Of a stretch of 64,000 bases of DNA, positions 56,004 through 64,000 are shown in pieces. The stretch covers positions 21,458 to 85,457 of the forward strand of contig NZ_NKTX01000007.1 of assembly GCF_003207815.1 (NCBI RefSeq), read 5' to 3'. The notes below the pieces were generated by a model. That model saw only the letters and a program-made list of their open reading frames with translations. It was not told where the DNA came from and did not search any database. The stretch comes from Komagataeibacter oboediens. Lineage in GTDB: Bacteria > Pseudomonadota > Alphaproteobacteria > Acetobacterales > Acetobacteraceae. Positions within the stretch are counted from its first letter, which is position 1. Each line of letters begins with the position of its first letter. The position numbers and the translations under genes are program-made.

Positions 56004-57833
56004 ATGACCGTCATTGATCCCCGCCCGCCGCACCGCGCACCGCCGGACCATGTGCCCGATACGGTGCAGGTGGGCCGCCTGCAGCGCTATCAGCGCCATC
56101 CCCTTGCTTTCCTTTTCCACTATGTGCGCCTGCATGCGCGCTGGCATGCGATCATTGTCGGTGCGATCGCGGTGGCGGTCGCGTGCAACGTGGGCATGTC
56201 GGGCATCATCCGCCATCTGGTCAACGGCATGACGCAGGGTGGACAGGGGATGGGGGCGGTCTGGGTGGCCATCATCCTGTTCTGCCTGACCATCATCTGT
56301 GACAATGCGGCATGGCGTGTCGCGGGGTGGATGGCGTCGGGCGTGTTCGTGCGTGTTGGTGGCGACGTGCGCCATGACCTGTTCCGGTACCTGACGGGCC
56401 ATGCCGCCACCTATTTCGCGGACCGGCTGTCCGGTGCGCTGGCGGCCAGGGTGTCGGCTTCGGCGAATGCCGTGGTGGCGCTGGAAAACATGGCGGCGTG
56501 GAGCCTGTTGCCCTCGGTGCTGAACCTTGTGCTGGCCATCATCACCCTTGGCACCGTCAGCCCCTGGATGGCGCTGGTGCTGGTGGGCATGACCACGCTG
56601 CTGGGGCTGGGTATCTACCGGCTGGCGGGGCGGGGACAGTCACTGCACCTGTCCTATGCCGCCGAAGCGGCGGAGGTGGATGGCGAAATGCTGGATGTGA
56701 TGCAGAACCTGCCACTGGTGCGCGCGTATGGCATGATCGGTTCCGAACATGCCCGCATGCGCCAGCGCATTCATGTGGAAACGGGTATGCACACCCTTTC
56801 GCTGCGGTACATGGAGCAGTTGCGCCTGATCCATTCCATCGTCACCGCCATCATGACCACGGGGCTGCTGGTCTGGGCGGTGCTGCTGTGGCGCATGCAT
56901 CGGGCGACGACGGGTGATGTGGTCATGGTGACGACGCTGGGTTTCCTGATCCTGAACTGCACGCGCGACCTTGCATTTTCCATGGTCGAGGCGATGAAGC
57001 ATGTCACGCGCCTGTCCGAAACGCTGGACCACCTGCTGGCTCCGCATGAACGCAGTGGCATACCGGAAACGATGACCCTGTCCCCCGCGGCCTGCCGGGG
57101 GCATGTGCGGCTGCGTGATGTCACCTTTGCCTATCCCGGCAGTCCGCCGGTCCTGTCGCATTTTGACCTGGATATTCCCGCCGGTGGTCGTGTCGGGCTG
57201 GTGGGGGTATCGGGGTCAGGGAAAAGCACGGTCCTTGCCCTGTTGCAGCGCCAGCGTTTCGTGCAGGCGGGCACGGTGGAAATTGACGGTATCAACATTC
57301 TGGAACTGGATGAGGCCAGCCTGCGTGCCACCATGGCGGTCGTGCCGCAGGATGTGTACCTGCTGCGCCGTTCGGTCGGGGAAAACATCCGCTATGGCCG
57401 TCCCGACGCCACCGAGGCGGAAGTCCGCGCGGCGGCGGAGGCTGCGGGATGCACCGGCTTCATCGCCGCCATGCCGCACGGGTTCGATACCGTGGTGGGT
57501 GAGCGTGGGGTGATGCTGTCGGGCGGGCAGCGCCAGCGTATCGCGATCGCGCGTGCCTTCCTGCGCAATGCCCCGGTGCTGATTCTGGATGAGGCGACCA
57601 GCGCGCTGGATGGTGAAAGCGAACGCCATGTGCATGCGGCACTTGAACGGCTGATGGTCGGTCGCACCGTCATTGCCGTGGCGCACCGCCTGTCCACCCT
57701 GCGGGGTTTTGACCGCATTGTGGTGATGGAAAAAGGCCATATCGCCCAGCAGGGCACCATGGCGGAGCTGGAGCGTGTGCCCGGTCCCTATCGTGACCGG
57801 CTGTTGGCGGCGGGTGGGGAACTGTCTGGCTGA
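56004..57833 (+). CDS. ABC exporter, fused permease-ATPase
   Basis: Half-transporter of the MsbA/ATM1 type; substrate not clear. The 609-residue product has six membrane segments between about 50 and 330 and an ATPase domain with Walker A GVSGSGKST near 412, Q-loop VVPQDVYLLRRSVGENIRYG, signature LSGGQRQRIAIARAF, and Walker B VLILDEATSALDGESE. GGAGGG lies 13 bases before ATG 56004; an in-frame ATG at 55983 is possible. It stands alone between DUF763 and the convergent repeat. Confidence 0.88.
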   Translation: MTVIDPRPPHRAPPDHVPDTVQVGRLQRYQRHPLAFLFHYVRLHARWHAIIVGAIAVAVACNVGMSGIIRHLVNGMTQGGQGMGAVWVAIILFCLTIICDNAAWRVAGWMASGVFVRVGGDVRHDLFRYLTGHAATYFADRLSGALAARVSASANAVVALENMAAWSLLPSVLNLVLAIITLGTVSPWMALVLVGMTTLLGLGIYRLAGRGQSLHLSYAAEAAEVDGEMLDVMQNLPLVRAYGMIGSEHARMRQRIHVETGMHTLSLRYMEQLRLIHSIVTAIMTTGLLVWAVLLWRMHRATTGDVVMVTTLGFLILNCTRDLAFSMVEAMKHVTRLSETLDHLLAPHERSGIPETMTLSPAACRGHVRLRDVTFAYPGSPPVLSHFDLDIPAGGRVGLVGVSGSGKSTVLALLQRQRFVQAGTVEIDGINILELDEASLRATMAVVPQDVYLLRRSVGENIRYGRPDATEAEVRAAAEAAGCTGFIAAMPHGFDTVVGERGVMLSGGQRQRIAIARAFLRNAPVLILDEATSALDGESERHVHAALERLMVGRTVIAVAHRLSTLRGFDRIVVMEKGHIAQQGTMAELERVPGPYRDRLLAAGGELSG

Positions 57834-57879
57834 GGCGAAAAGGGTTATTTAAATCAATGTATTGGGGGAGACTCTGAAA

Positions 57880-57957
57880 GTTTTCGGGTGTCGTTTTTTC
57901 AGAAAGGCGGTGTTTCCTGAAGCCTTTTGAAAAAAGCTTCACCAAAAGCTTTTTCTT
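57880..57957 (-). repeat. Dispersed paired-palindrome repeat, copy C
   Basis: Full copy in reverse orientation. GAAGCCTTTTGAAAAAAGCTTC (57919-57940) is hairpin 1 with one mismatch. The minus strand reads AGCTTTTGGTGAAGCTTTTT, then a degenerate second palindrome, then GACACCCGAAAAC, as in copy A. It fills the gap between the converging ABC exporter and retropepsin-like genes. Confidence 0.8.
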
Positions 57958-57967
57958 TGGACAGTCT

Positions 57968-59104
57968 TCAGGGGCTGGGGGGATTGCCCGGCGGGGCCTG
58001 CGTGCCGCCGCCCGCAGGTGGCGATGGGACCTCGACCATGCGGGCGATGGCGGTGCGTGTACTCAGCATGCCGTGGGTGGCGGGGCCCCGGTCATCGGGC
58101 ATGTCCTGCTGTGGCGTCATGAAGATCATGTCCTGTGGAAATGCCATGAGGACTCGCCTGCGGCGCAGGAAATTCATGCCAAGGATGCTGTAGCTGGTCT
58201 TTTCCACATTCACGTCCAGGGGCTGGTTCCGCCACGTTCCCAGCGTCACGGCATCAAAATGATGCCGGCGTCCGTTCAGGATCCTGCCCGCATTCGTGCG
58301 TACATGCATGTCGTCATGCAGGATGGCGTTGGTCAGGCCCATCATCCGCGCGTCCTTGCGTGACAGGGAGGAGACGTCCGCCCCCGGCTCGATCTCCATC
58401 TCGACGGCATGATCACCCACCTGCATTGCCACCCCGGTCATGCGCCCCATGCCATCGGGCAACAGGGGGAGTGCCGTGCTGTCCGGCCCCAGCCACTCAC
58501 GCAGCGGCGGGCAGGCCGCATTCGCATCCTCGCGCAGTCTGAACAGGACCATGCGGCGGGCCGGAAAATCAAACAGCACGTCATAGTTGTTCAGCACGTC
58601 ATACCCGATCACTCCCAGAACGGGCTGTGCGTTGATGTGGGGCTGGCCGATTCCCTCCAGCACGGCGGGCACCTTGTCCGCCGTGCCATTGTTTATGCGC
58701 ATGTGCTCCAGGGTCGTGGTGTAGGTGATGCCTTCCCCGGCGATGGTCAGGATGTCTATGCTGGATTCTACCGGGTAATCCTGTGCCTCGGCGGCATAGA
58801 CCCCGACCCGGTCCTGTGTTGCGCTGACATAGGCCAGTCCCTGTGTCGCGTTGAACGTGACGGGAATGATGGGACTGCCACTATTGGTCAGCAGGGGTAC
58901 GGCAATGACATGGGCGATGCATGCGGCGGGCAGGCCGTATTGCAGTTCGGTTGCCGGTTTCGTGTCCGCAGGGACGGGGGCCGTGTGCAGGACGGGACGG
59001 GCCTGCCCGTTCACGGCCATGCAGGCCATGATGCCCATGGCGGACAGGCCGGTGCGCAGGGGGGACAGGTCAGTCAGGCTGGTCAGCCAGGTATTCCGCC
59101 ACAT
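57968..59104 (-). CDS. Exported retropepsin-like protein lacking catalytic aspartates
   Basis: A 378-residue protein with a signal peptide (TGLSAMGIMACMAVNGQA) and two copies of a retropepsin-like fold: PIIPVTFNATQGLAY with GYDVLNNYDVLFDFPARRM, and GVAMQVGDHAVEMEIEPGADVSSLSRKDARMMGL-type sequence with YSILGMNFLRRRRVLM. The expected catalytic DTG or DSG triplets are absent; the second is EPG. It is probably a binding or structural relative. A Pro/Gly tail ends it. ATG 59104 overlaps the end of the potassium-channel gene by 35 bases, so the two are coupled. Confidence 0.68.
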   Translation of the reverse strand: MWRNTWLTSLTDLSPLRTGLSAMGIMACMAVNGQARPVLHTAPVPADTKPATELQYGLPAACIAHVIAVPLLTNSGSPIIPVTFNATQGLAYVSATQDRVGVYAAEAQDYPVESSIDILTIAGEGITYTTTLEHMRINNGTADKVPAVLEGIGQPHINAQPVLGVIGYDVLNNYDVLFDFPARRMVLFRLREDANAACPPLREWLGPDSTALPLLPDGMGRMTGVAMQVGDHAVEMEIEPGADVSSLSRKDARMMGLTNAILHDDMHVRTNAGRILNGRRHHFDAVTLGTWRNQPLDVNVEKTSYSILGMNFLRRRRVLMAFPQDMIFMTPQQDMPDDRGPATHGMLSTRTAIARMVEVPSPPAGGGTQAPPGNPPSP

Positions 59105-60041
59105 CGGCTGTTGCATCCTGCGGGGATTCGGTCTGGTCGAAACGGGTGTAATCAACGGTAATCCGCCCATCCGGCCCGGCGTTTATGATATCCACGAAGC
59201 GGTGATTATATAGCATACGGTCAAATCCGTAAGCGGAGCGAGCAAATACCGTCTGGCCGGATGCTTCGTCTGTGCCGGTCAGGCTGACAATGATTTCCGC
59301 CTCCTGCGCCGACAGGTCAGCTTCGGTCATGCCATACAGGGGGCTGTTGTCGTCAATGACATGCGTGGGCGTGCAGGCAAAGCGCAGGACCGGCACATGG
59401 GCCTGCTGTAATGGCAGCGGATCGAACTGCCGCACCACCCGGCCGGCTGGTGTGCGGATCAGTCGTGCCAGGGCGCATTCCACATCCACCGACAGAATCG
59501 GGCTGCGCCTGCAGTTGGCAATGCGGATATCAAGGTGAAGCTGGTTGTTTTCCCATAATATAAGCGCCTTGTGACTGAACATGACCCGGGCGCGCGGGCG
59601 TGAAAACCGCGCGAAGATCAGCCCGGTGGCCAGGGCATTGATCATCATGCCGCCCAGCACCTCCACCGTGGCGATCAGGTTGGCGGTGTGGCTGACGGGG
59701 ATCATGCCGCCATAGCCTACGGTGGACAGGGTCTGCACGCTGAAAAAGAAGAAATCGGCGAAACTATGCGGCTGCGTGCCGCTGATCCCCTGACTGTCCA
59801 TCATATACAGCAGGGCGAACAGCAGGTTTATACCGACATAGACCAGCAGGGAGCCGTAGAAGAACGTGCTCCACGGTGCGGTCAGGGCATGATGGTAGAA
59901 ATCGGACCAGATGCGGTCCACCTGACCCACCCGGACGATGGTGTCATGGCCGTTATCTTCCAGCCGATGGGTGTTCGTAACCGCGGATGGTGCGGGTGTA
60001 TCGGACTGTGCCGGGTGGTCCGGTGCTGCATGCTGTGCCAT
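59070..60041 (-). CDS. Inward-rectifier potassium channel, KirBac type
   Basis: Tetrameric K+ channel. The 323-residue product starts at ATG 60041, with AGGA at good spacing, not at the much longer open frame. TM1 is about 57-80, the selectivity filter TVGYG lies at 107-111, and TM2 is about 121-145. A C-terminal Ig-like cytoplasmic domain carries VMFSHKALILWENNQLHLDI-type sequence and SPLYGMTEADL. Length fits KirBac proteins. The next gene, retropepsin-like, overlaps its 3' end. Confidence 0.88.
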   Translation of the reverse strand: MAQHAAPDHPAQSDTPAPSAVTNTHRLEDNGHDTIVRVGQVDRIWSDFYHHALTAPWSTFFYGSLLVYVGINLLFALLYMMDSQGISGTQPHSFADFFFFSVQTLSTVGYGGMIPVSHTANLIATVEVLGGMMINALATGLIFARFSRPRARVMFSHKALILWENNQLHLDIRIANCRRSPILSVDVECALARLIRTPAGRVVRQFDPLPLQQAHVPVLRFACTPTHVIDDNSPLYGMTEADLSAQEAEIIVSLTGTDEASGQTVFARSAYGFDRMLYNHRFVDIINAGPDGRITVDYTRFDQTESPQDATADVAEYLADQPD

Positions 60042-60200
60042 GGCGTATCCTGTGTGCGCATGTCGTGTTGCATCAGGATCAGGCAGACCTGACAAAGTTT
60101 GTAATATTCCATGTCTCGCCACAGGACAACGCCCGTTCCGCTGGACGCAGCAGGTATGCTGTCTGCATATCCGTGCAGACATGCCAGGCAGGAGGCCCCG

Positions 60201-61103
60201 ATGACAGACGATCCCACGCCCGACCAGATGGAACATATGGCCCGGACACTGGAGGGGACGGGCCGCTACCGTGTCCTGCGTCCGCTGACGCCAAGGACGC
60301 TGAGCGAATATCCGAAGGAGGCGGGTACGCGTCTGGGCATGTTCCTTGATCTGGAAACAACCGGGCTGAGTGCCGCCAGGGATGAGATCATCGAATTCGG
60401 GATCGTACCCTTCGTCTATTCGCTGGATGGCCGGATACTGGGGACGCTGGAACCCTTCAGCCGCCTGCGTGAACCGTCCTGTCCCATTCCGCCCCAGATT
60501 ACCGAACTGACCGGCATTACCCCGGCCATGGTGGCGGGGCAGTCCGTCACCCCGGAGGAAGTGGAGCATTTCGTCGCCCCGGCATCTTTGATTATCGCTC
60601 ATAATGCAAATTTTGACCGTAAGTTTGCAGAACGCTTCACCCCCGCCTTTACCACCAAGCCATGGGCTTGCTCCATGCGTGACGTGGACTGGGCGGCTGA
60701 GGGGTACGAAGGACGCAAGCTGTCCTATCTGGGCATGCAGGCAGGGTTCTGGTTCGACGGTCATCGCGCGGTGGATGACTGTCAGGCGGGCATTGCCATT
60801 CTGGATCGGGACCTGCCGGTATCGGGGCGGCGGGCGCTTGGGGTGCTGCTGGAAAACGCCCGGCAGATCCGCTGCCGGATCTGGGCCGAGAACGCGCCTT
60901 ATGAATACAAGGATATGCTGCGCCAGCGTGGCTATCGCTGGAATGATGGCACCGATGGCAACCCGCGTGCGTGGTCCATCTCGCTGCCTGAAGAACAGGT
61001 GGAGGCGGAGCTGGCCTTTCTGTCCGCCGAGGTCTTTGCCCGCCCTGTTGAACTGCCCGTCACCCGTATCACACCGTGGGACCGTTTTTCCACCCGGTGT
61101 TAG
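60201..61103 (+). CDS. DnaQ-like 3'-5' exonuclease
   Basis: DEDDh exonuclease of the ExoX/DNA polymerase III epsilon type. The 300-residue product starts at ATG 60201 with GGAGG 5 bases upstream. It has Exo I MFLDLETTGLS (Asp, Glu) near 50, Exo II SLIIAHNANFDRKF near 130, and Exo III HRAVDDCQAGI (His, Asp) near 190. A C-terminal part of about 95 residues contains DMLRQRGYRWNDGTDGNPRAW, as in other bacterial exonuclease-plus-tail proteins. Substrate not known. Confidence 0.85.
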   Translation: MTDDPTPDQMEHMARTLEGTGRYRVLRPLTPRTLSEYPKEAGTRLGMFLDLETTGLSAARDEIIEFGIVPFVYSLDGRILGTLEPFSRLREPSCPIPPQITELTGITPAMVAGQSVTPEEVEHFVAPASLIIAHNANFDRKFAERFTPAFTTKPWACSMRDVDWAAEGYEGRKLSYLGMQAGFWFDGHRAVDDCQAGIAILDRDLPVSGRRALGVLLENARQIRCRIWAENAPYEYKDMLRQRGYRWNDGTDGNPRAWSISLPEEQVEAELAFLSAEVFARPVELPVTRITPWDRFSTRC

Positions 61104-61212
61104 CTGGTCGGCTTTTCGTCAGCAGGTTCTGGCGTGCCGGAATGCAGGGTAAATGATGTGCGGGTAGGGGTTTTGAAGGCAACAAATTGATAAAAAACAA
61201 TAAAACTTATTG

Positions 61213-61262
61213 GATGCTGCCTTTTTTCAAAAAGGCGGCGTTATCCGAAGCATTCCGGAACA
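61213..61262 (-). repeat. Dispersed paired-palindrome repeat, copy D (partial)
   Basis: Reverse-oriented right half. GCTGCCTTTTTTCAAAAAGGCGGC (61216-61239) is a near-perfect palindrome, followed by the CCGAAGC edge of hairpin 1. It lies between the converging exonuclease and lipoprotein genes. Confidence 0.75.
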
Positions 61263-61280
61263 TGCCCCATAATAAAGGGT

Positions 61281-61541
61281 TCAGGGTACACCCATGAACT
61301 CGTCACCCAGATAATCGGGTGGGCCACCATCCAGTCCTTCGGCCTCGAAGCCATCATTATAGGGACCGGAATAGAATCCCATGCCGTAGTTATGTTCGTT
61401 CCAGTCGTTATTGGCGATCATGGGGCCATCTGGTCCCGACAGTTGCGGACCCGTCGGCCCGGCGCAGGCGGCAAGGCCTGCTGCCATCCCGATCAGGGGA
61501 AGCAGCCTGTACAGGCGGGTAAGTGTATGTTTCCTGACCAT
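61281..61541 (-). CDS. Small acidic lipoprotein
   Basis: An 86-residue protein with a clear lipoprotein signal (LLPLIGMAAGLAAC, lipid Cys at 26). A short Gly/Pro segment (GPTGPQLSGPDGP) follows, then a strongly acidic, aromatic C-terminal half (NDWNEHNYGMGFYSG, LDGGPPDYLGDEF). No family recognised. It lies 12 bases downstream of the amidohydrolase gene on the same strand, so it may be co-expressed. Confidence 0.7.
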   Translation of the reverse strand: MVRKHTLTRLYRLLPLIGMAAGLAACAGPTGPQLSGPDGPMIANNDWNEHNYGMGFYSGPYNDGFEAEGLDGGPPDYLGDEFMGVP

Positions 61542-61553
61542 ATCGACCTTGTA

Positions 61554-62963
61554 TCATCTGGACCGGGGTGTGGTTGCAGCCTGACCCGCCAGCGGGCCGG
61601 GTACCTGCCTGCCACGATGCCAGACCTGCTGGATATGATCCAGCGCCGCCGGGTCCTGTGCCGGGTTGCCGGATACCACCAGCAGGTCCGCCAGTTGTCC
61701 CGGCGCGATCGTGCCCCGATCCGTCAACTGCATGAGGTGGGCGGCATCCCCTGTCGCCAGCGTGATGGCCTGCAGCGGGGTCAGGCCCGCCATGACCGAC
61801 AGCCGGAACTCCCGATGTTCCGCAAAGCCGGGTATGCGGGTCGGCGTTGCCCCTGAATCCGTGCCAAAGCCGATGGCGATGCCCGCGCGGTACAGGGTCA
61901 GCAGGTTGCGCATGTTCATTGCCAGCGCCTTGCGTGATGCGGCAGTCAGGGGGGCCGCCAGCACTTTTTCCCGCCATGCCGGATCAGCAAACTGCTGGCG
62001 TAATGCGGGCGACAGTCCGAATGACAGGAATGGATCATCAAGCCATTCGGGGTGTTCGGCAAAGATGTAGTTGGCTTCGTCCAGATCCAGCGTTGCGATG
62101 TAACCCGTGCCCTGCTGTGTCATCGCGTGGATCAGGGTGGCGTCAACCGGTTTGTCACGCACGCCATGGGCAAGGATGTCCACCCCCGCTGCCACCAGTG
62201 CGCGGGCGTCGCACAGGTCATGGATATGGGCGGCCACGCGCTTGCCGCGCAGGTGGGCCTGCGTAATGGCGGCGCGGTAGATGTCCGGACGCATTTTGGG
62301 CAGGCCATGCGCGCCGGGCACACCGTTGCGGAAGTCATCGACCCACAGCTTGATCAGGTCCGTTCCTTCATCCGCCATCCTGTTGACTGCGGCACGTGCC
62401 TCATCCGGCGTGGTGGGGCGGAAAACCTGGTCCGCACCAAGATGGAACATGTTCTGTGGCGGAACGCCATCGGGCGCGCCAATTCCCTGATCGACGCCAA
62501 ACAGGTCGGCGCCGGGATTCAGGCCGGCATGCTGTTCGCGCCGCATGTCGTCAAACATGGGCGAACGGTTCAGCCCCAGTGCCGTCACGGTCAGTACGCC
62601 GTAATGTTCATATTGCGACAGGGCTGCCAGAATGTTGGCTCGGGTGTAATTGACTTCCCCATTCTGCGTGCCGCTGACCTGTCCCACATGGCTGTGGTCG
62701 GAAATCAGCCCCGGGAGTACCGTCTGCCCTGAAAGGTCAATGGTGCGGGCATGGGCGGGGGACGGCAGGTGCTGCCCGGTTGCGGCAATATGTCCGTCGC
62801 GGATCAGGATATCCGTATCCGCCTGCGGCGCGCTCCCGGTACCGTCAATGACGGTGGCGTGGCGCAGCAGCACCGGCCTGTCCGGCCGGGCGTGGGCCAC
62901 GCCATGGGCCAGTATCAGGCCCGTCATCAGGGTCAGCAGGGCAGGGCGACGGTAACGGGACAT
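61554..62963 (-). CDS. Exported metal-dependent amidohydrolase
   Basis: A 469-residue enzyme of the amidohydrolase superfamily (imidazolonepropionase/prolidase-like group), probably periplasmic. GGAG lies 8 bases before ATG 62963, giving a signal peptide (ALLTLMTGLILAHGVAHA). Metal ligands: HxH in LISDHSHVG near 85, KRVAAHIHD near 230, HGVRD near 255, and IGFGTDSGATP near 365. C-terminal ATGDAAHLM and GQLADLLVVSGNP are typical. Substrate unknown. Confidence 0.85.
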   Translation of the reverse strand: MSRYRRPALLTLMTGLILAHGVAHARPDRPVLLRHATVIDGTGSAPQADTDILIRDGHIAATGQHLPSPAHARTIDLSGQTVLPGLISDHSHVGQVSGTQNGEVNYTRANILAALSQYEHYGVLTVTALGLNRSPMFDDMRREQHAGLNPGADLFGVDQGIGAPDGVPPQNMFHLGADQVFRPTTPDEARAAVNRMADEGTDLIKLWVDDFRNGVPGAHGLPKMRPDIYRAAITQAHLRGKRVAAHIHDLCDARALVAAGVDILAHGVRDKPVDATLIHAMTQQGTGYIATLDLDEANYIFAEHPEWLDDPFLSFGLSPALRQQFADPAWREKVLAAPLTAASRKALAMNMRNLLTLYRAGIAIGFGTDSGATPTRIPGFAEHREFRLSVMAGLTPLQAITLATGDAAHLMQLTDRGTIAPGQLADLLVVSGNPAQDPAALDHIQQVWHRGRQVPGPLAGQAATTPRSR

Positions 62964-63048
62964 GGCGGGATCTCCATCCGGCGGGGTGGAGCAGTGTTGA
63001 TCGTATGAAAAGTCCCGTCCATTCACATCTGGGCGTGGCGTGTCGAAT

Positions 63049-63378
63049 CTAGTGCGGCAGCGGGGTGGCACCGCCCTCGACCAGATCGGCAAACGCATCC
63101 TTTACATCGCCGCTTTCGGGAAAGCAGACCAGAACATCATCACTTTCGGTCTTGGCTTCGCGGGCCGGAGTAATCACGCTGTCCCAGTCACCGGACAGCG
63201 AAGTGACCGTGCCGATTTCCGGTTCTACGAACTGCCATGACCCACCCTTGACCGTTGATCCCATGACGGTTGTCAGCAGGAAGACGCAGGCCTGCGGTGG
63301 CAGGGGCGATGGCACGCGCCGGAACTGGTAGATTGTGCCGGATTTTCCAAACAGCGTGAATGATGTCCACGGTTCCAT
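63049..63378 (-). CDS. Hypothetical protein, 109 residues
   Basis: No family recognised. The start at ATG 63378 has an excellent GGAGG 9 bases upstream, so translation is likely. MEPWTSFTLFGKSGTIYQFRRV opens a beta-rich domain; PPQACVFLLTTVMGSTVKGGSWQFVE and SLSGDWDSVITPAREAKTESDDVLVCFPESG follow. No signal peptide. It sits upstream of the amidohydrolase gene on the same strand, about 85 bases away. Confidence 0.68.
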   Translation of the reverse strand: MEPWTSFTLFGKSGTIYQFRRVPSPLPPQACVFLLTTVMGSTVKGGSWQFVEPEIGTVTSLSGDWDSVITPAREAKTESDDVLVCFPESGDVKDAFADLVEGGATPLPH

Positions 63379-63800
63379 AACTCTGTTCCCTCCTTTGGGT
63401 CGTGGCGCAGTATGCCATATTTCATGGCATCGGGGGATGGTGATGTACTGGCTTGCGGCCATATGGGGAATGACGGTCGTGGAATATATTATGGCCTGTC
63501 AGGAGTATGGACGGTTATGCTGGTGGGCAGGCCCGCACGGGAAGCCGGGCAGGTCATGCACAGGCTGGCATACTGGTGGTATGAAGCGTGGCAGGAATGG
63601 ACTGCACAGGAATGCCGGATTGTCCCCGTATTGCCTGTTCACGTCCGGATTCATGACATCGTAAATGTGCACGATACATGCACCGGGCATCAGCCGGTAT
63701 GTATTTCTTAAGCCTCGCGATGCTTTTTCTATATGATCTGTCTTGGGTATTGTGAGTTGGTGTGTATAAATAAGATAAAAAATCCTGAAAATTACTGTAA
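63379..63800. other. No supported gene
   Basis: Several short frames overlap here on both strands (for example 63412-63711), but none has a ribosome site, a recognisable motif or coding-like composition. The right half is unusually AT-rich for this chromosome. It probably carries the 3' flank of the following minus-strand gene and the promoter of the 109-residue gene. Confidence 0.5.
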
Positions 63801-64000
63801 TTAGGTGTGGTTTCGTAATGTATTTCTGTACATTTCGGATATTCCATCTGCAAATTTATTGATGGAAAACTGACCTGCCTGTTCGGTGCCATTTTTTATG
63901 AGAGCCCGATCCGAAAGTTTTTCAAGCTTGACAATGCCTTGCTGTCCGTCGTGTGAGCATGCGGATCGAGGCGATCAATGTCCATGCGGTTGAGGACGCA
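63801..64000 (-). pseudogene. 3' end of a glycosyltransferase-like gene, apparently frameshifted
   Basis: On the minus strand, one frame ending at TAA 63803-63801 reads IVKLEKLSDRALIKNGTEQA followed by GQFSINKFADGISEMYR, the usual C-terminal end of family-4 glycosyltransferases (ALxxNGxxQAxxFS). Upstream this frame meets a stop at 63977-63975. In a neighbouring frame the sequence is NRMDIDRLDPHAHTTDSKA, which would join it if one base were restored near 63935. The gene continues beyond the window, so a full judgement is not possible. Confidence 0.35.

Noticed and set aside
60042..60764. N-terminal extension of the potassium-channel frame by about 240 residues
   Set aside because: No membrane or channel features, overlaps the divergent exonuclease gene, and a good ribosome site precedes ATG 60041.
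63412..63711. 99-codon plus-strand ORF near the right edge
   Set aside because: No ribosome site, no motif, and the composition is not coding-like; competing frames of similar length overlap it.

Overview
The window looks like chromosomal DNA of an acetic acid bacterium (Acetobacteraceae, Alphaproteobacteria), most like Komagataeibacter or Gluconacetobacter. The reasons are the high GC content, a pyruvate-decarboxylase gene beside a quinone-linked D-lactate dehydrogenase and acetoin genes, an alphaproteobacterial SAM-II riboswitch, a CtrA-family regulator, and the order yebC-ruvCAB-ybgC-tolQRAB-pal-cpoB-tilS-ftsH. Genus assignment is inference. No phage, insertion sequence, integrase or CRISPR array was seen.

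Bases 1-6600 hold a pyruvate node: acetolactate decarboxylase (cut by the left edge), catabolic acetolactate synthase, D-lactate dehydrogenase, and a pyruvate decarboxylase broken by an internal deletion with frameshift. A NUDIX hydrolase follows. Bases 6600-14500 carry an APH-like kinase, an OprB porin, moaB, a DJ-1/PfpI protein, folE, apaG, metZ with a SAM-II riboswitch and a possible leader ORF, and tRNA-Gly(CCC). Bases 14600-25950 (minus strand) hold an Mla-type lipid transport operon (mlaE-F-D plus a PqiC-like lipoprotein). They also hold an overlapping trio (large MscS channel, 2OG-Fe dioxygenase, SGNH-like membrane protein), an RDD protein, argJ and a parvulin isomerase.

Bases 26187-45218 are a plus-strand housekeeping block: secA, yebC, ruvCAB, the Tol-Pal system, tilS, ftsH, folP, glmM, thiD and a CtrA-family regulator whose receiver domain has lost key residues. 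Bases 45500-64000 are more accessory. They include small lipoproteins, a YfdX protein, an unlisted 39-residue membrane protein, dinB, a sulfide-oxidation pair (SQR plus MBL-fold dioxygenase) divergent from a peroxiredoxin, purU, mntR and a DUF763 gene. An ABC exporter, a retropepsin-like protein without catalytic aspartates, a KirBac-type potassium channel, a DnaQ-like exonuclease and an amidohydrolase follow. At the right edge lies the apparent 3' end of a frameshifted glycosyltransferase.

A dispersed family of paired palindromes with T/A-rich cores occurs five times, four of them exactly in the gap between converging genes. This looks like a lineage-specific repeat acting as a two-way transcription terminator. 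Together with the deleted pdc, the degenerate CtrA homologue, the metZ leader and the MscS-dioxygenase operon, it is among the most interesting signals in the window.
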